Shown piece by piece: positions 23,362-34,023 of a DNA stretch of 64,000 nt. Both the position numbers and the translations under genes were made by a program. How positions within the stretch are numbered: the stretch's first letter is position 1; every line of letters starts with the position of its first letter. The notes beneath the pieces are model-generated. The model saw only the letters and a program-made list of their open reading frames with translations, did no database searches and had not been told where the DNA came from. The DNA comes from Apus apus (taxonomy: Eukaryota; Chordata; Aves; Apodiformes; Apodidae): the NCBI RefSeq assembly GCF_020740795.1, contig NC_067301.1, positions 3,100,001-3,164,000 on the forward strand. The letters are read 5' to 3'.

Positions 23362-26300
23362 ACAGACCTTGGCTCCTCCTGGGCAGGTTTCACAGTCAGG
23401 AGGTGACACAGGGAAGGCAGGACCTGCATGGGGCCATCGTGGGTGCTTCCAGCCAGCTCTGAAATGAATGTCCCACCACGGGCAGAGACATCAGCCCAGC
23501 AGAGACTGAGGGAGTGTCAGCCACGACAGGAGGAGACGTGAGGAGGTGCAGGGAGATGCTGGAGCAGATGCATGGAGAGGTGATGGTGACCTCCTAAAAA
23601 AATTCAGCTCCTGGGGGAAGTTTAATTAAGGGCAGAGGCCTTCCAAAAATGAGCTAAAAAAAACCCTGTGCTTTCTCCATATTTCACTTTTCTTTAACTC
23701 CTTTGTGGGTGGGATGGTGCAAATGTATTCTGCTGGCCAAGTGACAGACAGAACCCACCCCCAGAGCCCCCCGTGCCTCCAGCTGGGACCTGGTGAGGAG
23801 GATCCATCAGTGCTCATCCCAGGCATCCTCTGAGCAGCTCTGCCCAGCTTTGGTGTTGCTCTGCTTTCCTACTTTCCCTCCCAAAACCCTTTTGCCAGGG
23901 CTCCCGGGCAAAGAATTAACTTCTTTCTTCCTCCAGGGATGCTCGGGTGAGAAGCACTTCTCTTCTCCTTGCTGCTTTGGGCCTGACACGAGGCACAGCT
24001 GCCCCGGGGTCAGAGGGACCAGCACATGTTCACCCCATCTCCCCCGGCCAGAGCTCTCAGTGCAAAAGGCGATTGCAGCTTTAATGAAGTCAGGATTTAG
24101 GGCAGTTAATCTGGAGGTGACCTGTCTGCCCGCAGGGTGACACACCCGGTGCCTCCCACCGCCTTTTGTCCTGGTGGCTCAAGCACAAGAAACCCCCGGG
24201 GGGGTCTGGTCTGGGCGTGGGCAGAGAGGGCAGGAACTGTCAGTTTGTCAAGTACAGCCAAAAAACCCGAGAAGAGCCTCCCCAGCCAGGGGACCTGCCC
24301 CTGCAGGGAGCTCGGAGGGGCTCCAGGATGTCCCCAGCATCAAACTGGTTCTCCAGCCACAAAAGGTGCCTCTAAAGGCTCCCTCCTCCCCTCTGGCAGC
24401 TGTGAGCCCAGGGGGCTCCAGGCTAAGAGAATAATCTCTTTGACTATTTTTACTCATCAACACATGGGATCACAACCCATTTTTGTCCCAGGAGGTCTTG
24501 GGTGACATCTAGGGCCCTTAACCCACCTCCCCAGCCAGTGGCAGAGACTGGTTAGGACACCCCTCTTGATAATAATAGTTAATAAACACTGATGGACAGA
24601 GCAAGCCACTCATCAAATCTCTTCCCCAGATTAATCCAGTGCTGAGCTTCTCTTCTGCTGCCAGCAGAAGGGAGAGCCCCCAGCCATCCCAGTGACTGGA
24701 AGTGAAGCATTCCCTCCCTGCCTGGCAGAGGGAGCAGGCTGCCCCAGCCACCCTGCACCAGTGCCTGCCCAGACCTGAGCAGACCTGCCCAGAGGCTTAA
24801 GCAGAGCTCCTGGATTTTAAAACGAGGGCAGGCCTGGGTTTGGACCAGTTTGCCCAGTGAGAAACCAGGGCAGAAATGTGCAGCTCTCCAGCCACTCGCC
24901 CCAAACACAGAGACCCTGGGGTAGAAAAGCACCAGGAATGTTGGATAAGGCAGACACAGGGACCTCCTCACTCAACAACTACCTCAATTTCAGCTCTCCT
25001 GGAAGCAGGTCTCACATCCTCTGCAAGCTCCTGGTGTCACACAGAGCCTGGGATGAGGGGTGTGGGTGAGCCCAAAACTGACCCACAGCCACCCAAGGGG
25101 TGACTGGAAGGAGAACAGGGTGGGGAGAGGGACTGGAAAGCCACCAGAGAAAGGTGCAGGGAAAAGAGAGAGGGACGAAGAACAGGAGAGAAAAACAGGA
25201 TATATAAATACTAAAAAAAAAGGAACAAGTGAGGATGGAGGAGGGAAAGGATAAAGAGCTGTGCCAAGTGTTCCCCATCTTGTCCTTTAAGCCCTAAGCT
25301 GATCCAGCAGAGGCAGGTATTTACAGGACAGGCTCAGCTTTCCCAGCTTGTTCCCAGTTTTGGCACAAAGGCCAAGAACAGAGGAAAGAAGGAGGACAGA
25401 GAATGGCAGCAGGGCCCATGAAAGCCCCCACCAAAGCCCATTGAGGTGGCTGTCCTGTTCCCATCTGTCAGCAGCCCCTCGGTGAAAGGGTGTGAAGGGG
25501 GGGGGGGGGGCTGCGGTGTGAATCTGGGGCTGACACAAAGAGGAAGAGACTGATTATGCTGTTATTTCTCCACTTTCAAACCCCATTAGGGCACATGCCG
25601 GGCTTTTCTCAGGGTCTTTGGGATGCTTAAGCTGCCCATTTAGCAGCAGGAACGGTCCAATTAAAAGAAAGACAAAGGAGTAGCCCAGCCTGTCTTAATT
25701 GAAATGGGTTTCAGTCTAATGAGGATTAGGTTCAAGAACAGACCTAAGGGAGCAATCCAGTACTCATTACCCTCCTGGACTGTGCCACCACCAGGGCTGC
25801 TGGCCATGTCATGCCAGCCTTTTAGCCAGCAGCCCCTTTCCCAGCCCCAAAACCAGCAGCTCAAGCTTTCAGACTTTGCCTTTGCCCCACCATTTGGAGA
25901 GGAACACCCTGAGTTTACCCACCCCAGTGCTGGGCACACTGTGCCAAACAGGGAAGAGGGCAGTGGGCTCCACCAAGGAGCTTTGCCCACCTCCCAGCTC
26001 CTCCCATGCCCTGCGGAAGGGGCACACCACTGCATTTCACTGGGAAGCCTTGGCTGCTGCTCCTGGGTCTGGGAGCAGAGTGAGGAAGGGTCCACTTCCC
26101 CAGCCCAAAGCTCAGCCGAGTCCTCAGCCTGCCTCTCCCTCTCCCAGCAGATCTTGGGCTCTTCCTGGCTCCCCATCCTGGTCCCAGGCTCCTGCCTTTC
26201 CTTCCCACACCACACCACCCTCTGCAAACCTCATCCCTCTGCTGTGAGCTCTGCCCTACAACCAACCACACCTGCATTTCCAGGAAAGCCCTGTGAAACT

Positions 26301-27095
26301 CCGGGTGTGCCCAGGGCTGCCTCAGTTTGCAGGGTTGGTTTTTTTTTTAAAAAAAAACCAAAACCCTAAAAGCCCTGCAAATTCTCACCTCCACAGCTGT
26401 GCCGTGAGATGACACATTTATAAAATATATATCTCAAGCTTTAGTATTGTCCAGATTGGGTTGGGTTTTCACAGGGATGGCAGAAGCTACAGACACGGGG
26501 CTTTTCCTCCTTCCTCTCCCCCATCCCGGCGTAAAGCTGGAACAGGACGGCAGGGAAAAGCCAGCAATCACTTTTATTTTCTAATTCCTGCAAAACCCTT
26601 TCAAAGGGCCGCTTGAAGGACTGTGACAGGCACTTCCCCAGCAGCCCTCCTACCCCAGCAGAACAAAGTGAATAAAGCCACAGCCCGGGCGTTAGAAACT
26701 CTTGTTAGAAACTCAGCAGAAGCTGCAGGGAGGGAGGACACCCTGAGCTACCCTTCCCTCCCTGCCCGGGAGATGCGGGAACCCGCCTGGGTCACCCTTC
26801 CAGCTCTTTCATCACCTCCTAGAGGGATTTTTCTCCTTGGTTTTGTTCCCGTGATGGCAACACCTCCCCGGCCCGGCAGCCGGGACCGCGCGGGGGCACT
26901 CGCAGCCCGGAGCGGGAGCGGCAGGAGCTGCGGGGGGCTCGGGGGGCTCGGGGAGCTCGGGGGGCTGGGGGGCAGCCAGCCCTTCATTTCCAGCCCTACA
27001 CTGCTCGCCCCTGCCCGTTGCCGGCGTGTTCTCCCTTCCCCGGGGTTTATTCTCGCCTCTCTCCACCCCCAGCAGCAGCACCTCCCTGCAGGGAG
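23362..27095. other. Intergenic, no gene seen
   Basis: No supported gene. A G15 run is at 25498-25512. 25540-25745 is an AT-richer unique block with TAATT and CTAATGAGGATTA motifs. A T10/A9 palindrome lies at 26332-26366. 26395-26460 is AT-rich. GC-rich (GGGGCTCG)n short repeats occur at 26930-26975. The 221-codon frame at 25704-26369 has no recognisable domain. Confidence 0.5.
26930..26975. repeat. GGGGGGCTCG short tandem repeat
   Basis: Four G-rich units in tandem separated by CTCG; capable in principle of forming a G-quadruplex. Confidence 0.75.
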
Positions 27096-27657
27096 GTGGC
27101 CACCAACCTCCTGGCTTGTGTCAGCCGTAGTGTGGCCAGCGGGAGCAGGGCAAGGACTGTCCTTCTCTCTTGAGGCTGCACCTCGAATCCTGGGGTCAGT
27201 TCTGGGCTCTTTACTCCAAGAGAGATGCTGAGGGGCTGGAGCGTGTCCAGAGCTGGGGAAGGGGCTGGAGCACAGGTCAGAGCAGGAGCAGCTGAGGGAG
27301 CTGGGGGTGTCCAGCCTGGAGACCAGGAGGTGAGGGGAGACCTGCTGGCTCTGCAGCTGCCTGGGAGGAGGTTGGAGCCAGGGGGGTCGGGCTCTGCTCC
27401 CCAGGAACAAGGGATGGGACAAGAGGAAACAGCCTCAAGTTGCCCAGGGAAGGTTTAGATTGGATCTTGGGAACAATTCCTTCCTGGCAAGGGTTGTCAG
27501 GCCCTGGCCCAGGCTGCCCAGGGCACTGGTGGGGTCCCCATCCCTGGAGGGGTTTTCAAAGCTGCGGTGCTGAGGGACACGGGGCAGCGGTGGCCTGGGC
27601 AGCGCTGGCTGGACCGGATGGTCTGGCAGGTCTTGTCCTACCCAGACGATTCCGTGG
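27096..27657 (+). mobile_element. CR1 LINE fragment, plus orientation, about 560 bp, young-looking
   Basis: Starts GGTGGCCACCAACCTCCTGG (within the end of the ORF2 region), passes through GGGCTGGAGCGTGTCCAGAG, then GCTCTGCTCCCCAGGAACAA, and ends CCCAGACGATTCCGTG, which is a diverged octamer tail. It is nearly identical over about 430 bp to the copy at 31312-31757. Confidence 0.92.
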
Positions 27658-30600
27658 CCTCGGGGCCCCAGGGCTGAATCCCCCAGCCCAGCCAAGCCCA
27701 GCCCCGCGCTCTTCACGCTTCCCGGCTCCAGGTCTCGTTTCCCCACGAGAGGGCAGCGCTCCCCGGAGCCGCGGCCGGGACAGCGGGGCTGTCACCCCTC
27801 CCCGGGACCCCGAGGGGACAGCGCTGCCCTTGGCAGAGCCAGCACCCCGGGACACCCGCTCCCGGGCCCGGCTGGGGCAGCTCTTCCACGTGCCAGAAGT
27901 CGCTTATATTCCCATGACATTCCAGACCGGGTGCAGGAGGTGACCTCAGAGCCCGGCTGGCGCGGGGCTGCTGACACCCCACGATGCTTCCCTTCCCAGA
28001 GGGAACCTGAGCCCTGAGGATCCCCCGGTGGCCCGGAGAGGCTGGCAGCCCCTGATGCTGTCTGCTCACAACCAGCCAGAAGAAGGGCAGCACCACTTCG
28101 TTGCTCACATGCCACTTAATTCTGCTGCCAGCTCCTGTAAGGGTGGACCAACACACATCCCAAGGCCGGCAGCAGACACACAAGTCCTGAGGGTCTCCAA
28201 GCTGCTCTCCCTGAAGTGGGTCTGTTCCTCCTCTCACCTTCCCCTTCCCCACACCTGCCCCCCACCCCCTGGCTGGCTGAGCTCGTGAGGATCCAGCTCT
28301 CCAGAGCCCCTGGAACAAGGCTCTCATGATCATCTGGATCCTTGAGGGCTTCACCTCTCAGCTGCCAGGAGCTGGGGAGGGAGGGAGCAGGCTGGGTAGC
28401 CTGGGAGGCAGCTGGGATGAGAGGCACATGATATTTTCCATTTTCTCATCTGAATTACGAGCTCCAATAAATAACCCTGGAAATCTCACAGCGCGCGAGC
28501 GCCGGCCTCCCAGGTATCCCATGGTTTGAGTCAACAGAGGTGGAAGCAGGTGGCACAGACAATTTATCATTTGGGGGGGGGGGGGTGGTGGGGGGGGTTG
28601 TTTCTCATGGTGACTGACAAGCAGGTCCTTTCTGTTGCTGTCGTTCGTCTCTGTCAGCCCTCCCCTATCAGCACATTGCTGGGGCTCTCTCTGCCTCCCC
28701 CCCAGCATTAATCATTCGAGTGATGCTGCCCACGCCTCTGCTGGAACCAGGTCGTGAAACTCTCATCCCACCCACTTACCACAACCCAGCTCGAGTCACG
28801 TTTCAGCCTCCGGCAAAACCATGTGGGACTCCGCAGGGCTGGAAAATCCTGGATGCTCTTTTAACCCCTGCCACCCCGAGGCAGGCAGCCCGTGTCCTCA
28901 CAGCCCGGGGGGTCCTGATGGTGGGAGAGGAATGTTGTCCCCACACGGTGACATCCTCCTTGCTGCCTCCACCAGGCAGCCAGCCGGGCCACTGGCAGCG
29001 CTGCGGCCAGACTGCAAGTGATTATTGTCTCTGCGTGTGGCCACAAACTGTGTCTGAAGCTGCTGCCTGCTAAGAGGCTGCAAACCTGGCGCTGCAGGCA
29101 GAGCTGGGGGCAGGAGGACAAGCTTCCTGGGACCTCCCAGGGGATGAGAAGGGAGGGAGATGCTGAGGGATCACCAGTGGTTATCTGGGATAGGGGGACA
29201 GAGAGGTGCTGGGAGATCTGGGGCAAAGCTGGCAGCTGCCTGAGCCCCACTCTTCTTCTCTCTCCAGCCTTGGCTTGCAGGTGGGCTTGGGGGTCCCTGC
29301 TCTGCGGGGGATCAGGGAGGAGGCAGTGAGGGGTGCAGAACTGCTGGGCAGCCTGTCAATGCACAGGGTCAGGTTTAGCACTCCTAGATCTGTGCCAGGG
29401 AGAATTCCAAGTCATGGATGCAAGAGACATGCCCAGAGGACCCTCAGCTGTACCCAGCAGCTGCTCTTCCCCTTCTCTTGTGCTACTTCCCGGGCTTCCT
29501 AGTGACCACACAGCTCCCTGTGGCCTCAACAGTTCTTGCTTCCTTAGGAATATCCCCCCCATCAGGTCAGGGGATAAAATAAAGGGAGCTGGGAGGCCAG
29601 GGCATTCTCACCTGGGGCTGGGCTCCCCCCTTGGAGTGGGAGCTGGGAAATGAGATTAAAAGTAGTGATTTGCTTTCCCATGCTGTGAGGAAAATAGGGA
29701 CAAGGGATTAGCCCCAGAGTGAACATGTCACAGCACACCTGCTGCTGCAGGGAGCAGTGCCGGGGCCAGGAACAGGCACCAGGCTCAGCATCAGCCCTGT
29801 CCCAACCCTTGTCCCTGTCCCTCCCACCCCCCTGACCCCCTGGTCTTGGTCACATACAAGACAGGGCACTACCTACCCCTGGTGCCAGACACAGGATCCG
29901 AGCACTGGTCAGTGGGAAGAGAGACTTCGGGGCCAGGCTGCCACAGCCGGGGCAGGTGCTGCCTTCCCCCAGCTCAGGATGAAGCCTGGAAGGATAAAAA
30001 TATCCTGGAAGTGGGAGGAAACTCTGAACTTTAGACTCTTAGTGCTGCTCCAGGGCTGAATGGAAGCACAGATGCAAATGTGCATTTCCAGAAAGGCCGG
30101 GTCCAGATCATCACCGTGGGGCTTCTGATGGCGAAAACACTTCCCCCAGTCCCAAATTCTGGTTCTGCCCATTTATCTGGCCAGAACACAGGGCCAGCAG
30201 CATTCCCAAGCACAGGGGAAGGCCTGGAGAATGTCTCTTTCCAAAGAGGGTATCAGGCTTTGCATTAAAATACAGCAAGAAGCTGAGAAAGGGTAATAAA
30301 AGAAGATGAATGATGTGCAGGTGCTGGCTGGGATCCCCTGGAATGAGCTGCACTAAGTCCCCGGCTCCACTCACCATCCCTGTGCTTTTCCCACTGGCTT
30401 CTTCAGCAGGGATTTTTTTTTTTTCCCCTTTCCTTTTCTTTTCATGTGCACTGAACGTGGTGGGAATTTCCACCCTCCAGTCCCCAGCTGATGGATCCAG
30501 CTGCAAAAAGATACTTGAACGTTCTGGCCCAGGCTTTGCTCACCCGGGTCTGTCTCTTGTTTCATTCTTGAACCAAGGGAAACGTGACAGATTTAAAAGT

Positions 30601-31311
30601 GAACCTGGAGGTGGGGAAGAACCTGTGGAGGTTTGAAAGCTGAGTAGGAAGTAAATGGAGCTGCAAAGCTGAGTCTGGGCTCTACAGGAAAGTCTGAGTT
30701 TTCCAGACCTGTTTTAGTTCCAAACCAGTGTTGGTCACATTCCCTAAATTGTAATCAAAGAGAAATTTTTCAGCTCTAGGACATGGGAACTGAGCAGCAC
30801 ATCACTGGTAACACACTGTAATACCAACGATGCAGCAGTGCTGGATGGAGACACTGGAGATTGCACAGAAATGAGACAGTCAGCAGCTTTTTCACAGTGT
30901 TTCCCACCTGCTTGTCCCCATACTGAGCTCCCCCCAGCATCACGGTTTCCCTCTCCTGGATATTCCCTGCCTGATCCCTCCCAGAGCTGGAGGCTCAGGG
31001 ATGCAGGAGCTGGTGCTGGACGTCCCATGGTCACAGAGTTGGCTGAGGCAGGATTTCCAACGTTATCTGCCAAAGCCAGCCTGCTGGGAGCAGCCAGCCT
31101 GCTGGGAGAGCTGCCGTGGGCAGGGTGTGGGAGGTGACCTTCAGAGAGAGCCTCTCCTCGGGGTGTTGGGGACATGGCTTTGCTCCTCAGGGCTTGCCTC
31201 TCTTGCCACTTTGCTTCCTCCCCACCCTTGCCCATCTGCCTCATCCAGCCCAGCTCTGAAGCTGGAGCCTAAGGGCGAGGGTGAGCCCTGGGAAAGAGGA
31301 GCCTGGAATTG
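27658..31311. other. Intergenic, no gene seen
   Basis: No supported gene. 28410-28500 is an AT-richer unique block running into GCGCGCGAGCGCCGGCC. A G-rich stretch is at 28573-28600. A T16 run is at 30409-30424. A perfect NF-kB-type decamer GGGAATTTCC is at 30462-30471. Confidence 0.5.
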
Positions 31312-31757
31312 ACATGGAGGGGCTGGAGCGTGTCCAGGGAAGGGCAAAGGAGCTGGGGAAGGGGCTGGAGCACAGGTCAGAGCAGGAGCAGCTGAGGGAG
31401 CTGGGGGTGTCCAGCCTGGAGACCAGGAGGTGAGGGGAGACCTGCTGGCTCTGCAGCTGCCTGGGAGGAGGTTGGAGCCAGGGGGGTCGGGCTCTGCTCC
31501 CCAGGAACAAGTGAGGGAACAAGAGGAAACGGCCTCAAGTTGCCCAGGGAAGGTTTAGATTGGATCTTGGGAACAATTCCTTCCTGGCAAGGGGTGTCAG
31601 ACCCTGGCCCAGGCTGCCCAGGGCACTGGTGGGGTCCCCATCCCTGGAGGGGTTTTCAAAGCTGTGGTGCTGAGGGACACGGGGCAGCGGTGGCCTGGGC
31701 AGCGCTGGCTGGACCTGATGATCTGGCAGGTCTTGTCCTACCCAGACGATGCTGTGG
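31312..31757 (+). mobile_element. CR1 LINE fragment, plus orientation, near-identical to the 27-kb copy
   Basis: Begins at ATGGAGGGGCTGGAGCGTGT and ends CCCAGACGATGCTGTGGCTC. It differs from 27096-27657 by only a few substitutions and small indels over the shared region, but the flanks differ, so these are two insertions of one subfamily rather than a local duplication. Confidence 0.92.
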
Positions 31758-31936
31758 CTCCGTCCCCGTGCCCTGGTGGGGCGTCCTGCCGCCGCCCCGG
31801 GGAGCTGCGGGCGGAGCCGGCGGGGCAGCCTCCAGCTGCGGGGCTGGAGCTTCCCGTGCCCCGCAGCCCCGGGGGCCGGGCTGGGCCCCGCCTGCTGCCA
31901 GCGAGGGGCTGGGGAGGGGCGGTGGGTCCCGGCTCC
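31758..31936. other. GC-rich unique spacer between CR1 and minisatellite
   Basis: Very GC-rich with no gene. It connects the CR1 tail to the minisatellite. Confidence 0.5.
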
Positions 31937-32738
31937 GCGGCGGGGAGCGCGCCCTGCAGCCCCGGGAGCGCGCCCTGCAACACTGGGAGCGCGCCTTGCA
32001 GTCCCGGGGAGCGCGACCTGCAATCCTGGGAGAGCACCCTGCAATCCCGGGAGCGCGCCCTGCAAATCCCGGGAGCGCGCCCTGCAATCCCGGGAGCGCG
32101 CCCTGCAACCCCGGGAGCGCGCCCTGCAAACCCCCGGGAGCGCGCCCTGCAAACCCCCGGGAGCGCGCCCTGCAAACCCCGGGAGCGCGCCCTGCAGCCC
32201 CGGGAGCGCGCCCTGCAATCCTGAGAGCGCGCCCTGCAGTCCCGGGAGCGCGCCCTGCAACCCTGGGAGCGCGCCCTGCAATCCCGGGAGCGCGCCCTGC
32301 AATCCCGGGAGCGCGCCCTGCAGCCCCGGGAGCGCGCCCTGCAATCCCGGGAGCGCGCCCTGCAGCCCCGGGAGCGCGCCCTGCAAACCCCGGGAGCGCG
32401 CCCTGCAGCCCCGGGAGCGCGCCCTGCAAACCCCGGGAGCGCGCCCTGCAAACCCCGGGAGCGCGCCCTGCAATCCTGGGAGCGCGCCCTGCAAACCCCG
32501 GGAGCGCGCCCTGCAACCCTGGGAGCGCGCCCTGCAAACCCCGGGAGCGCGCCCTGCAGCCCCGGGAGCGCGCCCTGCAATCCTGAGAGCGCGCCCTGCA
32601 ATCCCGGGAGCGCGCCCTGCAGCCCCGGGAGCGCGCCCTGCAATCCCGGGAGCGCGCCCTGCAGCCCCGGGAGCGCGCCCTGCAATCCCGGGAGCGCGCC
32701 CTGCAGCCCCGGGAGCGCGCCTGCCCGGCAGGGATCTC
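31937..32738. repeat. GC-rich minisatellite, 21-23-bp unit, about 37 copies
   Basis: The constant core GGGAGCGCGCCCTGC is followed by a variable arm: AATCCC, AGCCCC, AACCCC, AAACCCC or AAACCCCC. Most units are 21 bp and a few are 22-23 bp. The core holds the palindrome GCGCGC and each unit adds CpGs. Because 21 is divisible by three and the unit lacks stop codons, long open frames run through it on both strands; they are artefacts of the repeat. Confidence 0.95.
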
Positions 32739-33600
32739 TGGAAGCGGGCGCTGCCACCAGCGCTGTTCCCAGGCGCAGCCCGGGCACGCAGCGCTCCAGC
32801 AGCCACCTCCCTGCTCCCGCTCCTGCAGCCCGGGCAGGGCGCTGTGCGTGTCCCTGCGGGGCGCTGGGGGCTGAGTGCGAGGCACAGCAGCTCCACCAGG
32901 CGTTCTGGGCCCTCTTGGAGGGTCCCAGAGGGGCTCGACTCTTCCTGCGTGTCCTTGTGGTGCCGCTCCCTGGTGAAAGGGCTGGGTGCTTGTCCCAAGG
33001 CTGGGCAGTGAGAGGCACCTGCCGAAATCCTGGCTGGGGTGAAAGCACAGACCCCCCCTCCGGTGGGATTCCCCTCTCAGGTACTCTCCCATGAACGTGG
33101 CACTGCTCCAGGAGAAGCTGAGCAGGCTGGAAGGGCTCCAGCGTGGATAGCAACTGGCTGACTCACTGTCAGGAGCAGGGGAATTGGTTCCTCTACACCT
33201 GCTTGCAGGGGGCAATGCCCCCCCCGGGCACCCCCCTGCCTCTGCTGCCCTTCCCTTGGCCTGTGGGTCCTGTGGATCCCGAGATGCACCCAGCTCGAAA
33301 AGTCCCCTGGGGTGGCCCCGGCAGATAAGGGCAAGAAGAGCCTTGCAGGAAGGCTGGTGTTCACAGCCCCGTCCCTCCTGCCCTTGTTCCCACCAGCCAA
33401 GATCCAAAGATGGGGTGAGCACGTTCCTGCTGCTTCCTTAGCAAAGTTCATCCCATGGATCAGAGGAAGGACTGCTAGTAAACCCAGTTTCTCCTCCATG
33501 CATTTCTGGTGGAGAGGTACATCCTTGCCAGGGCCTCCCCAGACCCTGCTCCACACTACCCAGGTTTACTGTGCACATCTTTGTCATCCTTGCCATGTGA
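32739..33600. other. Intergenic, no gene seen
   Basis: Unique sequence 3' of the minisatellite. Open frames on the minus strand here are extensions of the repeat-driven frames and carry no recognisable domain. Confidence 0.5.
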
Positions 33601-34023
33601 GGCCAGTAAGGAAGGGACCTCTGGAGATCATCTAGTCCCACCACCTGCTAAAGCAGGTTCACCTAGAGCAGGCTGCACAGGATGGTGTCCCAGCAGGTTT
33701 TGGATATCTCCAGAGAAGGAGAATCCACACCCTCTCTGGGGAGCCTGTTCCAGTGCTCTGTCACCCTCAAAGCCAAGAAGTTTTTCCTCATGTTCAGGTG
33801 GAACTTCCCATCTTCCAGCTTGTGTCCATTGCCCCTTGTCCTGTCTCTGGGCACCACTGAGAAGATCCTGGCCCCATCCTCCTGACACCCCCCCCTTTAG
33901 ATATTTATAAGCCTGAATAAGATCCCTCTTAGTCTTCTCTTTGCCAGTCTGAACAGACTCAGGTCTCTCAGCCTTCCCTCGTAAGAAAGATGCTCCAGTC
34001 CCTTAATCATCTTTGAACCATAT
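33601..34023 (-). mobile_element. CR1 LINE fragment, minus orientation, about 420 bp
   Basis: Inverted CR1 landmarks: GGACCTCTGGAGATCATCTA, TGGATATCTCCAGAGAAGGA, then CCTTGTCCTGTCTCTGGGC, ending CAGTCCCTTAATCATC. It belongs to an older, different subfamily from the 27/31-kb copies and resembles the 161-475 copy. Confidence 0.88.

Noticed and set aside
25704..26369. 221-codon open frame
   Set aside because: No recognisable domain, overlapped by a similar-sized antisense frame, low-complexity Pro/Ser-rich composition; typical of GC-rich non-coding DNA.
30805..30835. GGTAACACACTGTAATACC-like sequence as a miR-200 family hairpin
   Set aside because: Does not match any miR-200a/b/429 mature sequence and no hairpin arm pairs with it.
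31920..31970. SRLRGG peptide as an ISG15 C-terminus
   Set aside because: Occurs at the start of the GC minisatellite with no ubiquitin-like fold around it; coincidence.
31535..33422. Open frames of 487, 588 and 471 codons on the minus strand and 420 and 348 codons on the plus strand
   Set aside because: All run through the 21-bp stop-free minisatellite and a CR1 copy. They exist in several frames on both strands at once and show only repeat-encoded peptides (ALPGLQG, RARSRDC, GSAPCNP).
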